DNA of 64,000 nucleotides, taken from NCBI GenBank assembly GCA_037043235.1, contig JAWRVZ010000311.1:62001-126000 (forward strand), written 5' to 3'. Origin of the DNA: Rhodeus uyekii. Its lineage: Eukaryota > Chordata > Actinopteri > Cypriniformes > Acheilognathidae. The position numbers and the translations under genes are program-made. Every line of letters begins with the position of its first letter. Position 1 is the stretch's first letter. Positions 1-10,907 of this stretch are shown here, piece by piece. Below the pieces are notes generated by a model. The model was not told the DNA's origin, did no database searches, and worked only from the letters and a program-made list of their open reading frames with translations.

Positions 1-819
1 TGTTCAATGAAAGGTCAGGATGATGTGATGAAAGAAAGGAAGGGAATGAATGATCTCCAATGATCTTCATCTACATGAAATACACCTCTGACTCTATCGT
101 GCTTGGCATGTTCAGTGAAGCCTCCAGATGCCTTGTTTTTTTTTTTTTGAAGGGGATGAACGTGTGGGAGACTTAAGCTCTTGTTTCTGTGGGTCTTTGC
201 CACCCACCTCAGCGTACAGTATTGCGTTTCCTCTTCTTCAGGGCTTGATGTGAGTTACTGTTGGCAGGAGCTATGAAAAACATGCTCTAAGTAAACCTCT
301 CCTCGCCTTGAGTGGGGCCATTGTGAAGAAGACAGCCGTGCCCTGTACCTCAGCCTGGTCCTGTCAGTGCTGTGCCAGTTTACACTGCCAAAAATTGATG
401 ACTGGAGAAAGCAAAGGCCACTGCTGACACTTCATTGTGTTAACTCGCAGTCTATTTGATGACTTTCAGAACTTTTATGCACACCAGAGATAAGGAATGG
501 TTTATATTTTGCAGTTGGCATGAATGCAGTCTGGTCTGATTTATAAAAGTAAATCACTATTGATGTATTTATGACTGTGCTTGTATTCTTTATATTTTTG
601 CAGTGCATCCATGGCTAAATTGAAAATGATTTGAATTCTTATAAAATAAAATGATTCAACATGATATGGGGTGAACGATGGGTTTTCTCTGCGTACATGC
701 ATAAAGCAGCTCCACAAACCGCTCGCGAGTAACCGAAATTGTCACTCATTATAGTGCTTTAACAGTCAAAAACACAGTTTTTGATTTTGTATGGATCGCT
801 TTTTATTATGATGGTTTAT

Positions 820-1665
820 AACAGATTGAATTTAGGCTTTTATTCTCATATAAACAAATCTCAATGATTCTTGTGGAAACACGAGAATGAACCTCACTGG
901 TTTTCGCCTTTTGAGTAAGCATGAGTAAGCATCCGTTTATTATATCTGATGTGTGTGTTTATTAATGTTTTTTTATGTGAATAAAAGCCTAAATGAAATT
1001 GGTTCATCATATAACGCGATTGTGTCTCTTCAGAAAATTTTGACTAAACCTCTCAATTCGTATGGACCAATTTTACGAACTCTTTTATGAACAATCTGGA
1101 GCGTTAAACTGGTAAAGTGATCCCTCGTTTATCGCGGTTAATGTGGACCGGAACCCCCCGCGATGGGTGAAAATCCGCGAAGTAGGATCAGCCAATCAGA
1201 TCACGGGATACATTCACTCGTGCTCTCATTTGTCGCTTTCGTGCCGGGAACCAATCACGTGTCTTGTCTGAGTGCCCGTGGGTGTGTACAAAGCCTCTGA
1301 GAGAGTTTCTCTCTTTGTCTGGTATCCTGGGAAACCATTTCTCTTGCGCATCACAATAAAACAACGCTGTTTTCCGGAATGCGGCTGCCGATATGGCGGT
1401 ATTTTAGAATTTTTATTTTCGATGAATATTTTTGAAAAATCCGCGATGCATTGAGGCCGCGAAACTTGAACCACGAAGTGGCGAGGGATTACTGTAGTTG
1501 CTTAGGCGGTCAATGGAGGGATAGAATTTCTCATATTTCCTTAAAATTACATTCATTTGGGTTTTGAAGATAAATGAAAGTCTTATGGGTTTGGACCAAC
1601 ATGAGAGTGAGTAAATGTTGTCACAATTTCCATTTCTGTGTAAACTAACCTTTAAGTTCAATGCT
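820..1665. mobile_element. Foldback MITE, split by a Tigger-like MITE
   Basis: It contains inverted arms around ATTTAGGCTTTTATTC (about 833) and GAATAAAAGCCTAAAT (about 980), followed by a block CGATTGTGTCTCTTCAG. Matching sequence recurs inverted at 60050-60780 and partly at 7880-8130. The unit is interrupted at 1115-1494 by a TA-flanked element. Confidence 0.6.
1115..1494 (+). mobile_element. Tigger/pogo-like MITE, copy 1
   Basis: TA at 1113-1114 and 1495-1496 flank an element whose ends read AAGTGATCCCTCG and, inverted, CAGTAATCCCTCG. A second copy is at 29599-29971 in the other orientation, and an internal portion recurs at 20009-20150. TA target and CAGT...CCCTCG ends suggest the Tc1/mariner-pogo superfamily. 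Confidence 0.75.
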
Positions 1666-4171
1666 AGAGCATCTAGTAGGTTTTTTTCTTCTTTATTTTT
1701 TGTTTTTTTTTGGGCCAGGGGACAGAAATCACCCCCACACTGCCGTGACTTCTAACCCTGTTCCTCAGAGGCCCAGTAGCAAACGGGATTTGTCGTAGAC
1801 AATGCTGCGTACGCTTAAAGCCTTGCTTTTTACGCTTTTACAATTCTCTGCTTTTAGCCAGCATTCTTTACCAAGTAAAACCTTGCACTAAAGACCCTTG
1901 CCATTGAGAGCGCAAGTCAGGATTAATCCTGCTTTCAGAAAATGGCTTTTGTATGGCTGGGGCTAAAGCTGGAAGAACACCCCGCTCTCTCTTTTTTCTC
2001 TCTTTCTGTCTCTCTGTCTCCATCTGTGTCATTCCGTCTCACTTTTTCCTCTACGTCTGAATGAGCGTGTCTCTTTTTTTTCTTTTTTTTTGTTCCCCTC
2101 TTCTAAACTCCCCTGTGACACTCCGGCACCTGTTTTCCTCACTAAAGCATTAATTTATCACTGAATTATTACCCAAGATCCCACAATGTGCCTGCCACTC
2201 TATGACATGTCCTGACTGGGCAGTTTCCATGGCAACCGAACCCCTCTATCCAAAAGCAATTTAGCCTGTATATTGGCGTGCACAATGCCTCTACCCGCTA
2301 ACGGATGGGCCAATGAATATTTTAGCCTGTAAATATGATGCAGCAATATCACGCTGCGTTTTAAAAGCGGGGGTGGGATAAATGACCGTGTGCGAGAAAT
2401 CTGTTTCCTAGAATTGTGATTTGTCCCTCACGATGGAGGTCATAAAGGCGTTGCAGCTTTTGTGATGAAGTGAATGCCTGCGAGAGAGGCCTGCTATGCT
2501 CATCAGAGAGGAAGTAAGGGCGAGACGTGAAATGCGCACTGTTCCAAAGCGTCTATCTCTCATTCTCTTTGCTCAAAGTACCAAGTAGACCCTGCCCAGA
2601 CTCGTATTTTACTCATCTTCTGCCATCAGACTGTCAGTGCTTTGCTAAATGAAAAGCAGCATGTTATTTCACTTTGCACATGCCAGAGGAAATATCAGAT
2701 GGGAAAAGGTTTGTTTCTGGTCTCAGTGCACCAACAGGGCCTGTAAAAAAAAAAAATATATATATATTACATTTACAGTTGAATTTCAGGTGTAGGGGAT
2801 TTACAGTTAAGACCCGAGGACCAGATATGTTGCATGAAGACCAGGAGTCAGAAGTGCAGTCAATAGAAGAAATTTTAGTGAAGTTTAGTTTGCAGTTTGC
2901 CGCCTCACTTACAATAACATTGTTACAGCAATTATATTCTAACAAAGGGTTCTAACTATGTCAAAGATGAAGATTAAATGATTCTGATTGGCTAAGAAAG
3001 AAAGAAAGATAAATAAAACTAGTAATCCCTAACGTGATTATAAATCACTCTCAAATAAGAAAAAGAAAAGAATATATATACAAGCGGCAATGGATTTCCA
3101 AATCGTCCCCACACAGGTATTATGGTGTGGCATTTATGGTGCCCATGTATGATAGATTTCAGAACTGTTTTAACTGATTTAATGTAATGTACTGACCCAC
3201 TTGAACTACTAATCTGCTTTGCACTGATAGCTGAAAACTTTCATGATTCTCTAAGATGGTGCGATACTCAGATCCAGAGAACAATAACGATTACTAGATT
3301 ACCAATTTAGTTACTAGATAGTAATTTTTGCAACTGATGTAGGTAGAACCTTCTATATTGTAGCTATTGATGCCTCTTTTTCTCTGCCATGTCTCCAGGT
3401 ATTGAAGTTAAGTGATCTCTTCATTTGATGCAGATTATTATTAAGAGGATTAAAGGATGGGAATCCGCATGTCCGAAGGCATCCTGCCAGAAACTTGACA
3501 ACTCTTTGGCCTCCATCTATAAATTCCATGAAACCAATATGGTGTCGGCTCAGTCACGGTATCCGCACTGCTCTGTAGAAGCACTTGGGGATGAATTGCG
3601 ACACTAGCTTTATTGTCTGACGCTGTAGAGCTCCAGTGCTTTCTTTTTAAGTGTTTGCCAAAAACGCCTATGCTAATGTTTTCATTTTCCTTTGAAGAGC
3701 AAGAGCGTTGTCTTTCTCGTGACGGCAGGCTGTGCGCTGTACACGTTCCTTTTCATGTTTTGCATTGTTTTGCGGGTGTTTTTTTTAAACTGGTCCGTGG
3801 CGCTGCCACTTGGCACATGCCCCTCGTTCTCCCCCTCTGGTGAAAGAAGATCTCCTCGGAGTCAGAGATCTAACGACGGGAGGTGAATGGGACGATGACT
3901 GCGGGAGTATCTTCTGCTCAGCAGGACTCTGCAGGCTGGTGTAGGAGTCACGTGCTGTTAAAACCCAGTGGCGGCAAGCGTTTCTTAGTGGAGAGGGAGT
4001 TTGGTAGCTATAGGAAGTGAAAAAACCCTTGACAAAGGATTGCCACTCCACAAAGAAAAGCTGCACCTCTCCACAGCTTTTACCATCATGAGTCTTCCTT
4101 GAAATCACTTTCTAACAAGAATCACTAGGCCAGTTGGTGGAGTAAAGCTGCTTTTTCATGTCATCTTGGCC

Positions 4172-4377
4172 TGGTTTCACAGACAGGGCTTAGATTAAGC
4201 CAGGATTAGTCCTTCGTTCAATTAGGACATTTAAGTAGCTTTTAGATGCATGCATTAGAAAAAAAAACATTACTAGTGAGACAAAACAATGGCACTGACT
4301 TTTTAAGATATTTAAGTGCAAGCTACTTTCAGTTAAAACGTCTCAAACATGCATTTTGGTTTGGGACGAGGCTTAAA
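4172..4377. mobile_element. Palindromic MITE common in cyprinids
   Basis: It begins TGGTTTCACAGACAGGGCTT and contains GATTAAGCCAGGATTAG and CAATGGCACTGACTTTTTAA. The end CTCAAACATGCATTTTGG with GGCTTAAAG mirrors the start. I know this arrangement from abundant cyprinid repeats; family name not assigned. Confidence 0.5.
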
Positions 4378-4668
4378 GTCCCCATGAAATCAAAATTGAT
4401 GTATTTTGGCTTTTAGTATGAATGGATAGGGAATGATTCAGACAGTCTGAATGTCTGCTTTCATGTTAGTTAGTGTCACACGAACCACTGCTGCGCATGG
4501 TCTGCTCTGGTCTAGAGATGCAATAGGACAGAGCGGATCATATGCAGAGGTCTGCACAGACCAGAAATCGTATTGGATTATTTTTATTCTGCATAAAATG
4601 CTATATTTTAAAGCGATAGGAAAATTTAGCTTTACCCAGCTCAAAGGCTCTGGCCAAACAGTCATTTA

Positions 4669-6301
4669 CAGTAATACCTTGTTTTACGAGTTTAATTATT
4701 TCCAAGAGCTCGTAACTCAAAATGCTCGAACACCAAAACAATTTCCCCCATAAGAATGCACTAAAAATCACTCGATTCGTTCCACGACCATAAATGCCAT
4801 AAATAATAATTTTAAATATTTTTTTGGGTTTTACCCTATTAATTACAGTTAAAAGTATAGCCATTAAGATCTCATATAAATACTAATTAATAATTGTCAA
4901 TTAAACTCTAAAAACACTTGATAATTTACTGTAACGCGCACTTTATCTTTGAGTAGCGTCACTGCTGTGAAGGAGACGAGAGGAGGGTTTTACTGCTTAG
5001 AGCAGGGGTGTCAAACTCAATTGCACAGGGGGCCAAAATCCCAAAAAACTTTAGGTCACGGGCCGAACAGGATAAACATTTATTGAAAACACTAAAACTA
5101 AACTTTTAAAACTTACCTTTTTTAAAATTATATGTGAATAAAAACAGACAGAAATATTATTCTGGAATAAATCAACTTATACCTTAAATAACTTAAAAAT
5201 ATAAAAATATTTAAAAAATACTTTAAAAAATTAAAATTATATCCTGTCTAAATTATACAAGTTAGAAATAAAGTAAACAAGTAAGTAGAGTAAAAGTAAG
5301 TAAAAGTTAAAAGAACAAACATTCAAATTTACTCTTTACTCTTATGTCATTTTATATAAAACTTAAAAAGATTTACATATAAAAGATTTTGCTCTCCATA
5401 AAAATGTATCCTGTCAAAATTATACAAATTCAAAATATGGACATGCTGCATAACAAAACCTGGAAATCTAAATACAATTTTTGCTTTTCAGCAATAACAA
5501 ATCAAATCATTCAGTTGAATTTGCTCTTATGTCATTTGTCTTATAGTGCCGTCTTATTAAATTATTTAATTACTGCCACATTAGCTCTGCAAATGAGACA
5601 CACTGATATGCTGTCTGACCTGTCAATCATGCAAGAAGACGTTCTGCCATGAGGGCGGGCTCTTCTCATCCGATGATCAACACCTGAATTTCGCGCACAA
5701 GCACTGTGTACCGAGCCTGAACAGTTATGGATAATTGACAATAACAATCGCGCGGTACTAGCGCGAGCGCAAAGCATCATTAGCCACTTCCTGTTTAATA
5801 CAGGAAGTGTTCGGCGAGTCAGCTGGAGCGCGGTACATCTCGCGGGCCGGACATAATTACACGCCGGGCCGGATGTGGCCCGCGGGCCTTGAGTTTGACA
5901 CCTATGGTTTAGAGGGAGAATCTCATACCTTCTTTCTAACTCATCTTGAGGTCATTGTCTATATGCTGTACTGTATGTAAATATTTCATTATGTGAACAA
6001 TAGCGATCACAATTAATGTTAACAACACGAGGTAAAACCGCTGTAAATCACTTATAAAAGTATCACTGTGGTGAATGGTGCAACCAAACTGAGCGACGCT
6101 GAGAGAATGAATGAGTTAATGGGTGATGGGCTTTGTGAGAGGCTGTCGTTAGATATTTCCAGTAAAAACGCGCACGAAGATGCTGAGCGTTAGGACTTTG
6201 CAAGGCGAGGAAAAAAATTTCTCGTACTCCGATACAATGCTCGTACACGGATTTGACTTTCCATGCTCATATACAGTCACTCGTAAACCGAGGTATTACT
6301 G
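4669..6301. mobile_element. Tigger/pogo-like element interrupted by a hAT
   Basis: Ends CAGTAATACCTTGTTTTACG (4669) and, inverted, CAGTAATACCTCGGTTTACG (6301), flanked by TA on both sides (4667-4668 and 6302-6303). Without the hAT insertion the element is about 720 bases and non-coding. Confidence 0.8.
5003..5906. mobile_element. Non-autonomous hAT element
   Basis: The left end is CAGGGGTGTCAAACTCAA; the right end read inverted is CATAGGTGTCAAACTCAAGG. Subterminal GGGCCGGATGTGGCCCGCGG and GGTCACGGGCCGAACAGG are typical of this fish hAT group. The 8-bp flanks GCTTAGAG (4995-5002) and GTTTAGAG (5907-5914) are a target duplication with one mismatch. No transposase frame. Confidence 0.88.
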
Positions 6302-7879
6302 TAAATAAAACTCTTGCTTATTTACTAAAGGAGAGAAGCTGATCAATATGTCTCGCTCTGTCTTCCTGTTTCAGTGGAAATTGTCAACATATAATTGCAA
6401 CACATTTAAAGGCGTAGCAATCATCTGTGAAACTGGAGGATGGTGTATGTTTATAAAATACTTTGTGCTTTTCATCAGATGTATATTGTACAACCGTAGC
6501 TAATTGGCAGTGACATAAATTTTGTGTTTATGGTATGCTAGAAAATGGTGATAATCATTTCATAGGCTTTAAAGACTTTTATTGACAAAAACACTGAATA
6601 TATATTCCACTGCCGGGTAATACAGTAATAACTGTATACAGATAGGATGACTAAAAAGTATGCTTATCTTATGCTTATTTTAAATAATGTACCTTTTATA
6701 TCTATTTATGTCATTTAAAAAAACACTTTTCCTTACAGTTATGATACATTTTTTTAGCAAGTAGTCTAATGGAAGATGAGCTTTATAGTCATAATTATTT
6801 CACAATGCAGTGTAATCTATAATTATTCACTTAATCTGTAATTATTTCTGTCTTTTCATCCATTTTCACTCACTTTCTCCATGAAGAGACTCTTCTTTCA
6901 TTACTACTCAAGCATGTTTGATCCATTTGTGGTTGAACAAATGGCCTGAGCTCGACCTGTGTGTTTGAGTGAATGTAATGTAGAGTTAATGTCCACTGTG
7001 GTTGTTAAATGGTCACAGCAGGAAATATTGGCCTTGCTCTGAGTAAAGTAGAGACACAACACGAGCAGAGACGAAGGTTGTTAATGGTGGTTGTCACTAA
7101 TGTTTGTTGATTTTGCCAATGGCACGTCTCTGAGGCCATTATTGTTACTGGTGTGAAATGAAATCATCTGTATTTCATCATGCATACAGCAGATTTGAAA
7201 GAAATGGAGCTCAGAGCTTTCTAAATGAGTGTGCAGCCCTCCAGAGAGTCTGTGTAAATGTTGCCATTACATGGAAATGAGAAAATCAATAAAAGATAGC
7301 CCACACTTTGCAGATATGCAGACCAGCTCGGATTTTTAAATGATGAAATTGTTCCTCTATAGCCTGTTGTCAAAGTGTTATAAGAACAGTTATATAGTTT
7401 CTTTTGCAATTGAAAGTGGAATTGCATCAGTCCAAAATAAAAGGAAGTTGAAAGTAATTTTCCGTAAATCATCATTATTTTGAGAAACCTCTACTGATGT
7501 GGATAACGGTGACTGATGAATGCAGGTGATGCATACGCCATGATTACCGACCATCATTTCCAGCAGGATTATGCTAATAGGGTGAATTGTGATATTCTCT
7601 AGCTTGATGATCTCAGTTATGGAGCGATTTGCCAGGCTACGCTGCTCTGAAACAGAACCAAATGCTGTCTATAGATGAGGAAATGCTTTAAGTTGTCATT
7701 TGTATGCAAGAGCTGAATGCTATTGGTTTCTTTTGCTCTTTTTCAGGCTTTTCTTTGTGCTATACTTCTATTCATGCTGCTGTGTGTAGGTGGGTCTCTG
7801 ATGTTTTGTGCAAGAGAGCTGCAGTAGGGCAATGTTACTATAGCCCATAGTTTTTTACATTGCTTCAAAATAATACCTA

Positions 7880-8130
7880 TGGTAATATAAAGCGATCGTG
7901 TCTCTTCAGAAAATTTGGACTAAACTGCTAAATTCTTATGGATTAGTTTGCATTTATTCTTTTAGCAGACACTTTTATCCAAAGTGACTTAGTTTTACGA
8001 TCTCTTTATGAACATTTTGAAGCGTCAACGTGTCAGTTGCGTCTCTCAGGTTTCATCAAAAAGTTCTTCATTTGTGTTCTGAAGATTAGTGGAAGTTTTA
8101 TAGGTTTTTTGGGTGAATTATCCCTTTAAC
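7880..8130. mobile_element. Foldback MITE fragment with a tiny retro-insertion
   Basis: Begins with GCGATCGTGTCTCTTCAG, matching 1017-1033, and ends GGGTGAATTATCCCTTTAA. It is interrupted at 7950-7988 by a 39-bp L2/SINE tail fragment with a 7-bp duplication. Confidence 0.6.
7950..7988 (-). mobile_element. 39-bp 5'-truncated L2/SINE tail
   Basis: On the minus strand it reads GTCACTTTGGATAAAAGTGT then CTGCTAAAAG, the conserved 3' tail of the SINE/L2 copies in this window. TTAGTTT occurs at 7943-7949 and 7989-7995 as a target-site duplication. Confidence 0.75.
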
Positions 8131-8213
8131 TTGGGTACCAAAAAACTTCTCACTCACAGGTCGTTTCACATTGATTTTGATATGGATATCACCAAACGTG
8201 ATTAAGAAAAGTA

Positions 8214-8826
8214 CCGTATTTTACTGCATATAACCCGCAGACGCAGATAATCTGCATCCTCATATAGCTTGCTGGGCGTGCGCAAAAAATGGTGGTATAA
8301 CCCGCACCCTTATATAACCAGCACCCGTATATAACCCGCACCTATAGATTTATGAACTTTTTTTGTCTAAGTTCACATTTTGAATTTCAATTGTTGGTCA
8401 CATGACGTCAATTATCCATAACTGTTCAGGCTCGGTACACAGTGCTTGTGCGTGAAATTCAAACAATAAGAAAACAAACACAAGTCAGAATCAGAATAAA
8501 AAGAAAAATCAGTCTCTCCCGCTGTGCAGCAGCACGTCCCTTAAGAAGCGTATTCTACAGGTGTTGATCATCGGATGAGATGAGAAGAGCCCGCCCTCAT
8601 GCAGCACAGCCAATCACGTCTTCTTGCATGATTGACAGGTCAGACAGCCTATCAGCGTCAGCTGTCAGAGTGATAGTACAAGCGCCAGAGACAACAACCC
8701 TCGCAAGAAAGAAATTACTACGTGTAAAAAATTGTGATATAGCCCGCACCCTTATATAACCCGCAACCTCCCCTGAAGGGTTTGTAAAATCTGGTGTAAC
8801 CCACGGTTATATGCGGGAAGATACGG
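8214..8826. mobile_element. TACCGTAT-ended MITE, copy 1
   Basis: Ends CCGTATTTTACTGCATATAA and, inverted, CCGTATCTTCCCGCATATAA, with TA on each side. Subterminal repeats of ATAACCCGCACC. Internal CCAAT-containing module at about 8400-8665. A second copy lies at 60783-61482. Confidence 0.75.
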
Positions 8827-10907
8827 TAAATTCCATCAGTTTCATCCATTCAGGTCATTTTATTAGATTTTGTCTCATGCTTGGTGATATGTAGTATTGA
8901 AATGAAAATGCATTTCAAAAATCGCTTGTTCCCCCTCTAAATCTAAAACTCTACTGCTTTCTTGAAGAACTCTTTGACCTCTAAAAACATGTCAGCGTTC
9001 ATCACTGTCCATGTCCGTCCTTAATTGGCTGTTTTCATCATGAGTGTTTTTAGCCTCGCTGAACTGATGGGTAGCCGTTGACATGGCTGATCATGGAGCT
9101 GTCTTTCATTTCATATTACCTGTCTCCTTCATCCAGTCACTCATACAGCTGTCTCACAGCCTACAGGCGAGCTTTGTTCTCTCACGGCTTCTCTCGCGAC
9201 TCACTGTATATCTGAGCCAGAACACACAGCTGTGTCAGATTCACAGGTGTGTGTAAGGTAAGCAGCAGCGTTGATACTTGAGATACTTCACAGCAAGTGC
9301 CCTTTAACCTCACTGATTTGCAGCGTAGGTCGCTTGCGCTTTAGGCTAGAGAGAGAAATTTGGGTGCAGACAGCCCAATGACTTGACTGTTGACAATGGC
9401 AGTGCTGCTGGTTTGTGTTGGAACCGTTCTCTGGACCTAATCCTTCAGGCTTAGGCAAACAGTTTTTGACTGCCTGTTCACGGTGAACACGTTTCATCAT
9501 CTATACATCAAAAGTGTGATCACACAGTGCATTTGAACCTCCACTGTTTTATTCAGCCTTCATACTCTATGTATACTTCTAACTGAAACTACAGTAAGGC
9601 TGTGGAGAATTTCATTTCATTTGTCCACTGTATTTTCAGTGGCTGTGAGTAAAGAAATCATATTTTACCTGAATTGTGATTTATTGTAGTCTGAGTCATG
9701 ACTCATTTTAGTGAATCAAGAACATAACCAATGTTGCTAGAATTCCTGAAATCAATTACTCTTGTGATCTAGTTATTTTAATGAATAGTGCACAAAAGAT
9801 GATTAACCTGTCTGAAACAATGCCATGCATTATCAGCAGAATATGTAATGAAATAGACATTAAACTGAAATATACCCGAATGAAGCTTGTGAATCAATAT
9901 TGCATCAAAACACATCTTTATCGATATTGATTTTCAGCCCTCACTCATTCCTAGTGCTGTCAGTTTTATCAATGTAATGCAATTTATTGTACAATTAGTC
10001 ATGCTAAATGTGAATGTGATGAGGAATTTGGCCCTGCTTATAAAGCCACTTTGTCTAATATCTATTCGAGAATTTTTTAGGATTACAACAAAAATCTTCT
10101 CTTTATTTGGGGGCTTTTCTCTGCAAAATTGGTTTATTTCAATATATTTTTCAGCATATCATGTTAATAAAAAAATAGATTCAACTGACAGCTGTAGTCC
10201 TTGCATGTGTGTCTAGTGTTTTGATGAATAATTCATATCCCGTGTTTCATGCGCTAGATGTTTCGCATCGGTCCGCTGCAGTTACTGTAGATTACTTTTA
10301 TAGGTGTCTTTCATCCTTTAAACCTTCACACGTCCACCTCCTGAATAATTTACCAGGTTTCTTCTCACTTGCAAAAGAATGAAGACGGCGGTGGCGCCCA
10401 CAGCCATGAGACTACACAGGCAAAGTCTCCGTCGAGCGAGGTTTAGTCGCTGGCTTTTTAGTCCGTGTGCCGTGGTTTGAGTGAGACTACAGAAAGATAA
10501 AGCACTCCCCTCGAATTTCCTCAGATGCCAGTCTCTTTAAAGTTGAATCAGCCCTGTAGATGTTTGATTCTGGCCCTCAGCTAATTCTTTGCCGGCTCTC
10601 CTCAGCTGAGGATAGCACTTAATTCAACTCGCCACATTTCTGAGTCTCTTTATACTTCAGAGCGAGAGGAAGACGTTTTGTACCCTATTTTTAAGCCTCA
10701 CGTGGAAAGATGGGAAAAGCAATGATTGTATCTCTAATGGTTAAAAAAGCTTTGGAAAAAAAGGGAAATGAGCGGAGATGAATCATGTTCTCTCTTTCGA
10801 ACACACACATTTCCACTCCTTATTCTTTCAGGCATATTCCTTTTGAACATCTTTTGATTCCCAGTCTCTCATTGCAATCTATGTCTGTCTGTCTTTTCTT
10901 TTTATAG

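Larger units (their letters stand above)
1..10907 (+). other. nxn: nxn intron upstream of the first visible coding exon
   Basis: No coding exon of nxn or any other gene was recognised here. The first nxn exon (in the mammalian protein about 120 residues, including the first thioredoxin-like half) should lie left of the window. Open frames here are short and not protein-like. The stretch holds several mobile-element copies listed separately: a foldback MITE split by a Tigger-like MITE, a palindromic MITE at about 4.2 kb, a Tigger-like element split by a hAT at 4.7-6.3 kb, and a TACCGTAT-ended element at 8.2-8.8 kb. The remaining sequence, for example 1680-4170, 6310-7870 and 8830-10900, looks like ordinary AT-rich intron. 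Conserved enhancers cannot be judged without alignment. Confidence 0.6.

Noticed and set aside
3785..4108. 107-codon minus-strand frame in nxn intron 1
   Set aside because: Low-complexity Ser/Arg/Pro content and no family resemblance.
8214..8826. CRISPR-like short repeats (ATAACCCGCACC)
   Set aside because: Spacing is irregular, the repeats lie inside a terminal-inverted-repeat element, and the host is a vertebrate.
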